Part shown: positions 8,380 to 16,450 of the stretch, piece after piece
Layout of the letters: every line of letters begins with the position of its first letter
Numbering within the stretch: the stretch's first letter is position 1
Assembly (NCBI GenBank): GCA_011321895.1
Contig: DROK01000154.1
Coordinates: 1-20,481, forward strand
DNA: 20,481 bases
From: Thermodesulfatator atlanticus
Lineage (GTDB): Bacteria; Desulfobacterota; Thermodesulfobacteria; Thermodesulfobacteriales; Thermodesulfatatoraceae
Direction: 5' to 3'
Made by a program: the position numbers and the translations under genes
The notes under the pieces: model-generated
The model's input: only the letters and a program-made list of their open reading frames with translations
Database searches by the model: none
What the model was told of the DNA's origin: nothing

Positions 8380-9135
8380 CTAATGATGCTCTTCCACCGC
8401 CCCTGCAAAATAGGCCAGGGAAAGGGTAATAAAAATGAGCATCTGGATAAAGGCTACCAATACACCCAGCAGCAAAATGGGCAGAGGCGCCAGGAAGGGC
8501 CCGGCCAGAAAGAGCAGGATGCCAATCAGGAGCTCTTTGGCCATCATGTTGGCGAAAAGCCGTACCGAAAGAGAAATGATACGCCCGATATGCCCGAATA
8601 TTTCCGCCGGGGCAATGAGAGGAATAAGATAAGGGATGGGCCCGAGAAACTGCTTAAAATAACGCAGGCCCTGGAACCTGAGCCCCAGGAAGTGATAATA
8701 CACGATCGTTATCAGGGTAAGCCCCAGAGTGACGTTAATATTGGCCGTGGGGCACATAAAACCAGGGATAAGCCCCAAATAGTTAGAAAAGAGGATATAG
8801 ACGGTAAACATCATAATGAGCGGGAAGACATAGGGGACCAGGTTGATCTTTCCCGGGCCTTCTTCGTGGGGGACGTTTTCCACCGTAAAATTATAGGTGG
8901 ATTCCACCACAAATTCCCAGAAGTTTTGTCCCCCTCTGGGAATGAATTCTCGCCGCTTAAGACCGATCTTGATCAAGATAATTAACAGGAGACAGACAAA
9001 ATAGCTGTGGACCATGTGAGGGGCGAAAATATAAGCCATGATGCCGTAATGGCTGGCTTCTTCGTAATAATGGGGGCCAGAAGGGATACCCAGCAACTGG
9101 AGGAGATAACACAGGAATAACAATGGATGTTCCAT
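8380..9135 (-). CDS. atpB: ATP synthase F0 subunit a
   Basis: This membrane stator subunit forms the proton half-channels against the c ring. The 251-residue protein has several hydrophobic helices. The key helix SLSVRLFANMMAKELL contains the essential Arg192 and Asn196, and the last helix ends FIQMLIFITLSLAYFAGAVEEH with the conserved Gln231. GGQNFWEFVVESTYNF (68-83) is the usual N-terminal cytoplasmic segment. The ATG lies four bases after the atpI stop, and its ribosome site AGGAGGG is built into the last codons of atpI, which points to translational coupling. A 68-base gap with a strong GGAGGAGGGAG site separates it from atpE, consistent with extra c-subunit synthesis. Confidence 0.97.
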   Translation of the reverse strand: MEHPLLFLCYLLQLLGIPSGPHYYEEASHYGIMAYIFAPHMVHSYFVCLLLIILIKIGLKRREFIPRGGQNFWEFVVESTYNFTVENVPHEEGPGKINLVPYVFPLIMMFTVYILFSNYLGLIPGFMCPTANINVTLGLTLITIVYYHFLGLRFQGLRYFKQFLGPIPYLIPLIAPAEIFGHIGRIISLSVRLFANMMAKELLIGILLFLAGPFLAPLPILLLGVLVAFIQMLIFITLSLAYFAGAVEEHH

Positions 9136-9139
9136 ACCA

Positions 9140-9562
9140 CTAACCCTCCTTAAATTTTAGCCAGAAATTACGTCCAACTTCCCGTAAAAAGCAAAGCAAA
9201 ATATTGACCATAATTAAGGAAATACCCACCAAAAACGGCAGAGGTTTAATAATTTGGAGTTTTATCACAAAATAAAGGACGATAGCGGTAGCAATCAGAC
9301 GCAAGTAATACTTGAAAAGATAGACCCGGGTGGCTCGCTGGGCCGTTTGAAGGCCGTGAGCCACGTTTTGCACTACCCCTTTAACGTCGCGGTGAAGAGA
9401 CTGGAAATTTAAAAGGGCTATCACGCCCCCCACGAGCACGCTCACCCCCTCTTCCCAGCGGCCTGAAAAAAGATAAAAGCCCAGGGCCACCAAAAATAAG
9501 AGCAGCCAGGTTGCGATCTTCAAACGTCTTATAAATCTTTCGCTGGCTTCAAAACGGATCAT
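9140..9562 (-). CDS. atpI: ATP synthase subunit I-like membrane protein
   Basis: The 140-residue protein has four predicted membrane helices: ATWLLLFLVALGFYLF, VSVLVGGVIALLNF, LRLIATAIVLYFVIKL and FLVGISLIMVNILLCF. Amphipathic and basic segments lie between and after them. Pattern and position directly before atpB match the ATP synthase I chain family, a non-essential factor thought to help c-ring assembly or Mg2+ supply. Its ATG overlaps the atpZ stop by four bases, and its end carries the atpB ribosome-binding site. Low sequence conservation in the family makes context the main support. Confidence 0.82.
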   Translation of the reverse strand: MIRFEASERFIRRLKIATWLLLFLVALGFYLFSGRWEEGVSVLVGGVIALLNFQSLHRDVKGVVQNVAHGLQTAQRATRVYLFKYYLRLIATAIVLYFVIKLQIIKPLPFLVGISLIMVNILLCFLREVGRNFWLKFKEG

Positions 9563-9804
9563 TTCTTCTTTTTGTTTTCCCTGCTTCTCATTTTGCGCGA
9601 GAGAAGAAATACGTTTTTAATACCCCCGGCGATACCAAAGGCGGCAAAAATTACGGTAAACCAGGGGGAAGTACGCCCGTGGAAGACTTTCTCGTCAATG
9701 AACCAGCCCGTCAAAAGCCCCGCGGCCACCGAACCTCCGGCGGCTATCCCGATGGTCAGGAAATCCGCCAATAAGACAAAAAAATAGCGCAAGTTTTCCC
9801 GCAT
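9559..9804 (-). CDS. atpZ: AtpZ/AtpI-type F0F1-ATPase accessory subunit
   Basis: A small two-helix membrane protein. Helix 1 is FLTIGIAAGGSVAAGLLTGWFIDEKVF and helix 2 is WFTVIFAAFGIAGGIKNVFLL, followed by a Lys/Arg-rich tail. The GWFIDEKVFHGRTSPWFT linker and the GIAGGIKNVF end are typical of the AtpZ family found at the head of ATP synthase operons, proposed to take part in Mg2+/Ca2+ transport with AtpI. The start is not certain: the frame is open to a GTG at 9823-9825 (88 residues), but that site has no ribosome-binding sequence, while ATG at 9802-9804 has AGAAG at proper spacing and gives 81 residues. It lies about 30-50 bases after the PilZ gene, and no promoter is evident in between. 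Confidence 0.85.
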   Translation of the reverse strand: MRENLRYFFVLLADFLTIGIAAGGSVAAGLLTGWFIDEKVFHGRTSPWFTVIFAAFGIAGGIKNVFLLSRKMRSRENKKKK

Positions 9805-9855
9805 AAATTGCTTCTGACATAGCACAAGCCAGAGGGAGAGTCAAACGCGGCAGGA

Positions 9856-10191
9856 TCAGACTTGCCTCAGGGCACGGACGATACGGTTTATCTTTTCTTT
9901 ATCCTTCGGGGTTAACCCCTGAAAACTGACTCCCATCCCGGGGGTTGACTTTCTGACCCCGGGCATTTCCGTATGCCATTCCACCCGCCCCTTAACCCTG
10001 ATGGGCTCGTTCAATAAAGGAAGCAGAAATTCAATGGTTATTTCGGTCCCCACTGGCAAAGGGTTGGAAGTCTTAATGAAAAGGCCCCCTTCGCTTATGT
10101 TTTCGGCAAACTCGTTAAAGAGGGCCTCCGGTGTGCGGTAATCCACCTTGAAGACGTATTCAACCCGGTGATATTTCCGTTTCTCTTCCAT
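9856..10191 (-). CDS. Single-domain PilZ protein (likely c-di-GMP binding)
   Basis: The 111 residues form essentially one PilZ domain. The two c-di-GMP contact motifs are intact: RKYHR at residues 5-9 (RxxxR) and NISEGG at 31-36 (NxSxxG). They are followed by the beta strands GTEITIEFLLPLL and RVKGRVEWHT, then MGVSFQGLTPKDKEKINR. It resembles the delta-proteobacterial TIGR02266-like PilZ subgroup. There is no output domain, so it would act by binding a partner; which one is unknown. The ATG starts one base after the TauE/SafE stop and the protein ends 30-50 bases before atpZ, so it is probably co-transcribed with both. Confidence 0.9.
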   Translation of the reverse strand: MEEKRKYHRVEYVFKVDYRTPEALFNEFAENISEGGLFIKTSNPLPVGTEITIEFLLPLLNEPIRVKGRVEWHTEMPGVRKSTPGMGVSFQGLTPKDKEKINRIVRALRQV

Positions 10192-10192
10192 G

Positions 10193-10903
10193 TCAGTGCG
10201 GTAAGGTCAAAAGACCTGCCAAGATCAAAATAGCATACAGGGTGCGCAAATAAACCTTAAAAGATAATCGGTAATAAAAGAGGTGACCTAAAAAAAGCCC
10301 CAAAAGTACTGGGGGCAGATATTTGAAATAAAGGCCCAGAATTTTAAAATTCAACAGTCCTTCCCAGAAGTGGGCCGCGATCACCAGCAGGGCCAATATA
10401 AAGAAATAACCCTGAAGTGCGCTTTTTACCTCGTCTTTACTCCAGCCCTTGAGGGTGACGTAGACCACCACCGGCGGCCCCGGGGTGTTAAGGGCCGCCC
10501 CCAGGGCCCCGGCCAGAAAACCAAAGAAATAACCCCAACGGTCTCCCAGTCTGATTCGGGGCGTTGGGTTCAGGAGCCCCCAGATCCCGTAACCCACCAA
10601 AACCACCGCCAGAATGAACCGCAGCCCCTCCTCAGGGGCCCTGGAGAGCAGGGTCGCCCCTAACCCCACCCCGGGGATGGCCCCCAAAAACAGGGTAAGG
10701 ATCCGTCGCCCATAAAAATGTCTTCTCAGGCTTAACAAAAGGAGGCCGTTTATGGTCCCGCCCAAAAGGGCCATAAGGGGTACGATCTTCTTTAAGGGCC
10801 AGACCAGCGAAAGGAGCGGAACCGCCAATAAAGCAAAGGCGAAACCGGCCAAACCGTGGACAAATGAGGCCAATAGAAAAACAACCAGGGGAAAGATCTT
10901 CAC
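10193..10903 (-). CDS. TauE/SafE family membrane permease
   Basis: The 236-residue integral membrane protein has about eight hydrophobic helices. The N-terminal FVHGLAGFAFALLAVPLL and the mid-protein repeat FGFLAGALGAALNTPGPPVVVYV are the duplicated signature of the TauE/SafE (DUF81) family. Members export sulfite, sulfoacetate or other small organic anions, and the substrate cannot be read from sequence. In a sulfur-metabolising anaerobe, sulfite export would make sense, but that is inference. The start is GTG (10901-10903), overlapping the hisS stop as GTGA, which indicates coupled translation. The link with hisS is probably operon packing rather than function. Confidence 0.88.
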   Translation of the reverse strand: MKIFPLVVFLLASFVHGLAGFAFALLAVPLLSLVWPLKKIVPLMALLGGTINGLLLLSLRRHFYGRRILTLFLGAIPGVGLGATLLSRAPEEGLRFILAVVLVGYGIWGLLNPTPRIRLGDRWGYFFGFLAGALGAALNTPGPPVVVYVTLKGWSKDEVKSALQGYFFILALLVIAAHFWEGLLNFKILGLYFKYLPPVLLGLFLGHLFYYRLSFKVYLRTLYAILILAGLLTLPH

Positions 10904-12153
10904 GCCAAAAGCCGCTTCAAGAGGGCGCTTTCCAATTCGGCCTGAGCCAGTGGCTCCTGGGCGCCGGTGGTCATGTCGCGCAAAAGGACCTTCCCTTCTT
11001 GGAGCTCTTTCTCCCCGATGATGAGGGCAAAGCGGGCCCGCAAACGGTTGGCCTGTTTGAGCTGGGCCTTGAGGCTGCGGCCCTCGTGGTCCAGGTCCAC
11101 CATAAGGCCGTGGCGCCGCAAATTCCTTACCAGGGGTAACACCAAACGCCTGGCCTCCTCACCCAGAGCGGCCACGAAAAGATCAAGGGGTGGACTTAAG
11201 TCTTCCGGGAGCTCAGCTATCAGGAGGAATCTTTCAAGGCCGATGGCAAACCCCACCCCCGGAATATCCGGCCCCCCCAAGGCCTTGACAAGACCGTCAT
11301 ACCGGCCGCCAGCCGCCACCGTATCCTGCGCTCCGAGATCCGGGGCCTTTATCTCAAACGTGGTGCGGACGTAATAGTCAAGCCCTCTTACCAGACGGGG
11401 ATTTTTGACGTAGGTGATGTTTAGGGTCTCAAGATCCTTAAGCACGGAGAGATAATGTTCCTTACACGCCGGACACAGAAAATCCTCAAGTCTGGGTGCG
11501 TCTACGTAAAGGGACTGACACTCCTGCCTCTTGCAGTCGAGCACCCGGAGGGGGTTGCGTTCGACCCTGCGCTGGCAATCCTCACAGAGTTTTTCTCGCA
11601 AACCGGTAAGAAATTTCTTCAAAGCCTCCCTGAAAGCCGGCCGACACACCGGACACCCCAGGGAATTTATTTCAAGCCGCAGCCCCCGGGCCCCACCGGC
11701 GTCCAGAATGTCCAGGGCCAGGGCGATGAGTTCCGCGTCTGTTCCCGGGGCGTTGCTTCCGAAGACCTCGGCGTTTAGCTGGTGGAACTGGCGCAGCCTC
11801 CCCCGCTGAGGGCGTTCGTGGCGAAACATGGGGCCGATGGTGAAAAGTTTCAGGATCTTTCCCTGGGCGTAAAGACCGTTTTCAATCACCGCCCGACAGA
11901 TGCCCGCCGTGGCTTCCGGCCGCAGGGTAAGGCTCTCTTTCTGGCGGTCGATAAAGGTGTACATCTCCTTTTCGACGATATCCGTGGCCTCACCAAGGCT
12001 GCGCGCGAAAAGCTCGGTCTTCTCCAGGATGGGCAACCTGATCTCCCGAAAACCGTAGGAGAGGAAAAACTTGCGGGCCAGGTTTTCCAGGTAAGCCCAC
12101 TTCTCGCTCTCTCCAGGAAGAATATCCTTAAATCCCCTGACGGCCTTGATCAT
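10900..12153 (-). CDS. hisS: Histidyl-tRNA synthetase
   Basis: A class II aminoacyl-tRNA synthetase that charges tRNA-His. The 417-residue length is standard. Motif 1 region is FREIRLPILEKTELFARSLG (35-54), motif 2 FRHERPQRGRLRQFHQ (110-125), the HisRS-specific arginine segment LVRGLDYYVRT (254-264) and motif 3 GVGFAIGLERF (299-309). The anticodon-binding domain fills about 324-417. The insertion domain holds eight Cys at 167, 170, 190, 193, 207, 212, 227 and 230, in CPVC, CEDC, CKRQEC and CPAC, which could bind zinc. Its ATG overlaps the argH stop (ATGA) and its own stop overlaps the next GTG, so it sits in the middle of a coupled run. Confidence 0.97.
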   Translation of the reverse strand: MIKAVRGFKDILPGESEKWAYLENLARKFFLSYGFREIRLPILEKTELFARSLGEATDIVEKEMYTFIDRQKESLTLRPEATAGICRAVIENGLYAQGKILKLFTIGPMFRHERPQRGRLRQFHQLNAEVFGSNAPGTDAELIALALDILDAGGARGLRLEINSLGCPVCRPAFREALKKFLTGLREKLCEDCQRRVERNPLRVLDCKRQECQSLYVDAPRLEDFLCPACKEHYLSVLKDLETLNITYVKNPRLVRGLDYYVRTTFEIKAPDLGAQDTVAAGGRYDGLVKALGGPDIPGVGFAIGLERFLLIAELPEDLSPPLDLFVAALGEEARRLVLPLVRNLRRHGLMVDLDHEGRSLKAQLKQANRLRARFALIIGEKELQEGKVLLRDMTTGAQEPLAQAELESALLKRLLA

Positions 12154-13541
12154 GCCCCTGCCTCCTTGGCCAATTCCTCTTCCGCGGCCCTGATGGCCTC
12201 ACTTACCCTTTCAGGAGCCGTCCCCCCGAAAACCTTACGGCGCTTGACTGACCCCTCAAGGGTTAGCCATTCGTAAACGTCCTCCTCGATTAAGGGAGTA
12301 AACTTCTGGAATTCTTCCAAAGGGACCTCCCAGAGACGAAGCCCCTTCTCCTCACAAAAGGCCACTATCTGTCCCACCAGATGATGGGCTTCCCGGAAGG
12401 GAAGGCCTTTAATCACCAGATAATCGGCCAGGTCTGTGGCGGTCAAATGCCCTTCTTCGCAGGCCGCCCGCATATTTTCCTTCCTGGGGACCAGCCCCTC
12501 CACCAAAAGGGTGGCCAAGCGCAGGGCCGGGAGGAGGGTGTCGCAGGTGTCGAAAAGGGGCTCTTTGTCCTCCTGGAGATCGCGGTTGTAAGTCAGGGGC
12601 AAACCTTTGACCACGGTAAGGAGGGCCAGAAGGTTGCCGAAGACGCGGCCGCTTTTGCCCCGGATAAGCTCGGCGACGTCCGGGTTTTTCTTCTGGGGCA
12701 TGATGGAGCTTCCGGTACACAGCTTATCCGGCAGATCGATAAACCCGAATTCAGGACTCATCCAGAGGATGATCTCTTCCGCCAGCCGGGAAAGATGGGC
12801 CAAACAGGTAGCCGCTGCCGCCAGGAAGGAGATAATGAAATCCCGGTCTGAGACGGCGTCCATACTGTTGCGGGAAAGGGCTTCAAAACCGAGTTCTCTG
12901 GCCACCATTTCCCGATCAATGGGGAAAGGAGTCCCTGCCAGCGCCGCGCTCCCCAAAGGACAGACGTTTATTTCCCGGCGGACGGCAACCAAACGCAGGG
13001 TATCCCGGCGGAACATTTCATAATAGGCCATCAGATGATGGGCCAGAAGGACGGGCTGGGCGTGCTGGAGATGGGTAAAGCCGGGCAGAATCACCTCCAG
13101 GTTTTCCCTGGCCTTGTTGACCAGACTCTGCCTGAGTTCTCTTAGCCTTCTTACCCCTTCGTCCACCACGTCCCGCAGGAAGAGACGCACGTCGGTGGCC
13201 ACCTGGTCGTTGCGGCTGCGCGCGGTATGTAACTTCCCCGCCACCGGACCTATCTTTTCGTACAAGGCAGCCTCGATATTCATGTGCACGTCTTCGAGTT
13301 CCGGCCGCCAGTGGAAACGTCCCTCTTCGATTTCCCGGGCGATCTCTTCCAGCCCGGCGATAATCTTCTCCGCCTCTTCGGCCGAGATTATCTTTTGTTT
13401 CGCCAACATGCGGGCGTGGGCGATACTGGCCCGGATATCATACGGGGCCAGGCGCTTATCAAAATGGACCGACTGGGTAAATTCCTCCACCAGCTTGTCC
13501 GTGGCTTCGCTAAAACGGCCACCCCATGGTTTTTGGGCCAT
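12150..13541 (-). CDS. argH: Argininosuccinate lyase
   Basis: The last step of arginine synthesis: argininosuccinate to arginine and fumarate. The 463 residues match the full length of the fumarase/aspartase superfamily member. It starts KPWGGRFSE and has HTARSRNDQV (105-114), HLQHAQP (157-163, base region) and the signature GSSIMPQKKNPD (277-288) with the catalytic serine loop. The ATG at 13539-13541 is preceded by GGGGAGGAAAG. It is the first gene of a long minus-strand run, divergent from proC across 79 bases, so the promoter of the run should lie in that gap. No other arginine gene is in the window. Confidence 0.97.
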   Translation of the reverse strand: MAQKPWGGRFSEATDKLVEEFTQSVHFDKRLAPYDIRASIAHARMLAKQKIISAEEAEKIIAGLEEIAREIEEGRFHWRPELEDVHMNIEAALYEKIGPVAGKLHTARSRNDQVATDVRLFLRDVVDEGVRRLRELRQSLVNKARENLEVILPGFTHLQHAQPVLLAHHLMAYYEMFRRDTLRLVAVRREINVCPLGSAALAGTPFPIDREMVARELGFEALSRNSMDAVSDRDFIISFLAAAATCLAHLSRLAEEIILWMSPEFGFIDLPDKLCTGSSIMPQKKNPDVAELIRGKSGRVFGNLLALLTVVKGLPLTYNRDLQEDKEPLFDTCDTLLPALRLATLLVEGLVPRKENMRAACEEGHLTATDLADYLVIKGLPFREAHHLVGQIVAFCEEKGLRLWEVPLEEFQKFTPLIEEDVYEWLTLEGSVKRRKVFGGTAPERVSEAIRAAEEELAKEAGA

Positions 13542-13620
13542 CTTTCCTCCCCGTCCAAAACACCTTAACTTCAGGTATAAAGTTCTGCCTAAGCATTAAC
13601 ACAAAATTAGAGGAGGTCCT
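13542..13620. promoter_or_regulatory. Divergent argH / proC intergenic promoter region
   Basis: This 79-base gap separates the two outward-facing start codons and must carry both promoters. A TATAAA (13576-13581) is the best plus-strand -10 candidate, without a good -35. On the minus strand TTGTGT and TTTATA are 17 bases apart but each matches the consensus poorly. AGGAGGT just before 13621 is a strong proC ribosome site. No clear operator palindrome was found. Confidence 0.4.
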
Positions 13621-14466
13621 ATGGCCCTTAAAGAACTCAAGATCGGTTTCATCGGCGGAGGACAGATGGCCGAAGCCCTCATCCGGGGCCTTTTAAAGGC
13701 CAGGGTGGTAGAGCCTGCAAAGATCCTGGTCTCGGAACCTTCTCCGCCCCGGAGAGAATATCTGGCCAAGACCTTTCCGGACCTGAAGATCATCTTTGAC
13801 AATTGCGCCCTGGTAAAGGAGGTTGACTTCATCGTCCTGGCCGTCAAACCCCAGGTGATGTCAACGGTACTCAAAGAAATAACCCTTGCCATCGACCCTG
13901 AAAGGCACCTGGTCCTTTCCATCGCCGCCGGCATCCCCACTTCCTTTATCGAACGCTTCCTGCCTGAAAAAACCCGGGTCATCCGGGTCATGCCCAACAC
14001 CCCGGCCCTGGTCCTTGAAGGCGTATCAGCCTTTACCGGAGGGCGGTACACCACGCCTGAAGACCTGGGCCTGGCGGAAGAATTCCTGCAGGCCTTCGGG
14101 GAAAGTATCTTCCTCCCTGAAAACCAGTTTGACGCGGTAACCGGCCTTTCCGGCAGTGGTCCGGCCTTTGTGGCCGCTTTTTACGAAGCCCTGGTCGACG
14201 GGGGGGTTAAGGTAGGGCTTGCCCGGGAAGTGGCCGAAAAACTGGCCCTACAAACCATTTTCGGCACCGCCAAACTGATAAAAGAAACCGGCAAAGACCC
14301 CTATCAGTTAAAGGCCATGGTCACCTCCCCCGGGGGGACCACCATCTGCGGCCTCAAGGCCCTGGCAGAAAAGGGCTTTTCCGGAAGCGTGATGGAAGCG
14401 GTGGAAGCCGCCACCAAACGGTCCCAGGAACTTACCGCCAGAGTACTGGAGGAGGTCGCTAAATGA
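13621..14466 (+). CDS. proC: Pyrroline-5-carboxylate reductase
   Basis: The final step of proline synthesis: NAD(P)H-dependent reduction of pyrroline-5-carboxylate. The 281 residues show the dinucleotide-binding loop IGFIGGGQMAEAL (8-20), VLAVKPQ (72-78), RVMPNTPALV (122-131) and the C-terminal family segments GLSGSGPAFVAAFYEAL (175-191) and MVTSPGGTT (233-241). GAGGAGGT directly precedes the ATG. The stop overlaps the hslO start by four bases (ATGA), so this gene heads a four-gene plus-strand run. Its early partner proB is on the other strand 7.5 kb away and proA is not in view. Confidence 0.97.
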   Translation: MALKELKIGFIGGGQMAEALIRGLLKARVVEPAKILVSEPSPPRREYLAKTFPDLKIIFDNCALVKEVDFIVLAVKPQVMSTVLKEITLAIDPERHLVLSIAAGIPTSFIERFLPEKTRVIRVMPNTPALVLEGVSAFTGGRYTTPEDLGLAEEFLQAFGESIFLPENQFDAVTGLSGSGPAFVAAFYEALVDGGVKVGLAREVAEKLALQTIFGTAKLIKETGKDPYQLKAMVTSPGGTTICGLKALAEKGFSGSVMEAVEAATKRSQELTARVLEEVAK

Positions 14467-15359
14467 GTTACGCGGTAAGAGGCATCACCAAAAACGGTGC
14501 CTTCCGGATATTTGCCACGGACACCAAGGACCTGGTCGAAGAGGCCCGCAAGCGCCATCGCACCACGCCTACCGCCACGGCGGCCCTGGGCAGGGCCTTG
14601 ACCGCGGCGGCCCTCCTGAGTCTTGACCTCAAGACCGGTCGGGTCATGCTCCAGATAAACGGGGGCGGACCTTTGGGAGAGATCCTGGCCGAAGCCGACG
14701 CCGAGGGGAACGTAAGGGGGCTGGTCCAGCGGCCCAATATCCATCTCACGCCCCAGAAGGGAAAACTGTTGGTGGGTCAGGCGGTGGGCAAGGAGGGCTT
14801 TCTTTCGGTGACCAGAGATCTGGGGCTCAAAGAACCTTACCAGGGGGCCGTCAAGCTCATTTCCGGGGAGATAGCCGAAGACTTAAGCTATTATCTCACC
14901 GTTTCGGAACAGATCCCCTCAGCGGTGGCGCTTGGGGTCTTCGTGGATACCGACAACAGCGTGCAGGCGGCGGGCGGGTTTCTGATCCAGCGGCTGCCTG
15001 CTGCCAGCGACGAAATTATCGAAGCCACCGAAAGGGTTTTGCAAAATCTCCCTCCCATCACCACCCTCCTGCGGGAAGGCCTGAGCCCGGAAGAGATCCT
15101 CAAACGGATCTTTGGCCCGGAGGAAGTAGAAATCCTGGAAAAACGTCCCCTGGCCTACCGGTGCCGTTGCTCCAGAGAACGGGTAGAAAGGGCCCTGGTG
15201 GCCCTGGGGCCGGAAGAGATAAAGGCCCTGATTGCCAAAGGAGAGCCGGCCGAGATCACCTGCGATTTCTGTGGGGAAAAGTATCTCTTTACCCCGGAAG
15301 AACTCGAAGGCCTGCTGGCCCAAATCGAAATAAAGCGCAGACGCGAACTCGATGCCTAA
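14463..15359 (+). CDS. hslO: Redox-regulated chaperone Hsp33
   Basis: A cytoplasmic holdase activated by oxidation, which releases zinc and unfolds its C-terminal switch. The 298-residue protein has the N-terminal core (1-180, with NGAFRIFATDTKDLVEEARK and LLSLDLKTGRVMLQINGGGPLG) and the zinc switch Cys234-x-Cys236 (YRCRCSRER) plus Cys267-x2-Cys270 (CDFCGEKY). All four Cys are present, so the redox switch should work. The ATG overlaps the proC stop. The end overlaps the next start by eight bases, suggesting coupled expression. Confidence 0.96.
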   Translation: MSYAVRGITKNGAFRIFATDTKDLVEEARKRHRTTPTATAALGRALTAAALLSLDLKTGRVMLQINGGGPLGEILAEADAEGNVRGLVQRPNIHLTPQKGKLLVGQAVGKEGFLSVTRDLGLKEPYQGAVKLISGEIAEDLSYYLTVSEQIPSAVALGVFVDTDNSVQAAGGFLIQRLPAASDEIIEATERVLQNLPPITTLLREGLSPEEILKRIFGPEEVEILEKRPLAYRCRCSRERVERALVALGPEEIKALIAKGEPAEITCDFCGEKYLFTPEELEGLLAQIEIKRRRELDA

Positions 15360-16449
15360 TCCTTTAAGTCCCCCGGTCAAAGAAATGTTGGCGCGCGGGG
15401 TGCGCGAAAGGGTTTTTCCGGGGGGCGTTCTGGCCCTCTTTCAGGACGGGGAGTTTTATCTTGAGGCCTTTGGCTGGCAGGAATATCTTCCCCGCCCCTG
15501 CCGGACAGAAATGGATACCTATTACGACCTGGCCTCCCTTACCAAACCCTTGGCCACCACCTTGTGCCTCATGCGCCTGGTTGCAGAAGGAAAAATCGCC
15601 CTGGATGATACTTTGGCCCGCTTCTTCCTGGTCCCTCACTGGCTTGCCCCAATAACTCTGGCCCAGCTCTTGAGCCATCAGGCGGGTCTGGTCCCTCATC
15701 GCCCCTATTTTGCCCGCCTTATTACTTACCCTTTTGAAGCGCGGAAAAAATTGATAATTACCTGGATCCTTAAAGAACCCCTGGCCTATCCTCCGGGGCT
15801 CAAAACCCGTTATAGCGACCTGGGTTTTATCTTACTCGGAGAGATCATCAGACAGGTAAGCGGCCAGGAGCTTGACACTTATTTCGCAGAAACCCTCCGT
15901 CTGCTCGGCTCAAACCCCAAGGACTTACTCTTTACCCCCAAGAAGCATTCGCTCCCGGTCGATAAGATCGCCGCCACCGAATTTTGCCCCTGGCGGGGCA
16001 AATTGATAAAAGGGGAGGTGCATGACGAAAACGCCTGGGTTTTGGGCGGGGTGGCGGGACACGCGGGGCTTTTCGGCCACGCCCAAGGGGTCTTGACCCT
16101 CTTAATCAAACTGCTTCTGGCTTACCACGGTGAAGAAGAAAAAGGGTTCCTCACCAGGGAAGTGGTCCGCACCTTTTGGGATTGGGGCCAGGAAGGGGAC
16201 CGGGCCCTGGGTTTTGACCGTCCCAGTGGAGAAAGCTCAAGTGCCGGACGTTTTTTCTCTAAAAAGGCCTTAGGGCACCTTGGCTTTACGGGGCCTTCCT
16301 TCTGGCTTGAACCGGAGAAGAGATTTATCGTGGTCCTTTTGACCAACCGGGTACACCCCAGCCGGGAACCCAACAAACTTAAAGCCTTTCGCCCGGCCCT
16401 CCACGACCTCCTGTTTAAGGAACTGGGGCTTTTGGCCGTAAAAAATTAA
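15352..16449 (+). CDS. Serine hydrolase of the class C beta-lactamase / penicillin-binding-like family
   Basis: The 365 residues carry the SxxK nucleophile motif in DLASLTKPLATT (Ser62, Lys65), the YxN-like motif as RYSDLGFILLGE (Tyr154, Ser155, Asp156) and a third conserved block GEVHDENAWVLGGVAGHAGL (221-240). The end HLGFTGPSFWLEPEKRFI is typical of the beta-lactamase-family (PF00144) esterase/peptidase-like group. No convincing signal peptide is visible, so a cytoplasmic esterase or peptidase is possible, perhaps acting on peptidoglycan fragments; the substrate is unknown. The start overlaps hslO by eight bases and no other in-frame start is needed. Antibiotic hydrolysis is not implied. 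Confidence 0.88.
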   Translation: MPNPLSPPVKEMLARGVRERVFPGGVLALFQDGEFYLEAFGWQEYLPRPCRTEMDTYYDLASLTKPLATTLCLMRLVAEGKIALDDTLARFFLVPHWLAPITLAQLLSHQAGLVPHRPYFARLITYPFEARKKLIITWILKEPLAYPPGLKTRYSDLGFILLGEIIRQVSGQELDTYFAETLRLLGSNPKDLLFTPKKHSLPVDKIAATEFCPWRGKLIKGEVHDENAWVLGGVAGHAGLFGHAQGVLTLLIKLLLAYHGEEEKGFLTREVVRTFWDWGQEGDRALGFDRPSGESSSAGRFFSKKALGHLGFTGPSFWLEPEKRFIVVLLTNRVHPSREPNKLKAFRPALHDLLFKELGLLAVKN

Positions 16450-16450
16450 C

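Noticed and set aside
11782..12276. Plus-strand open frames opposite hisS and argH
   Set aside because: Antisense to two strongly supported genes, without a ribosome site or recognisable protein pattern.
15352..16449. The serine hydrolase as an antibiotic-resistance beta-lactamase
   Set aside because: The broad SxxK family includes many housekeeping esterases and peptidases. There is no secretion signal and the neighbours are housekeeping genes.
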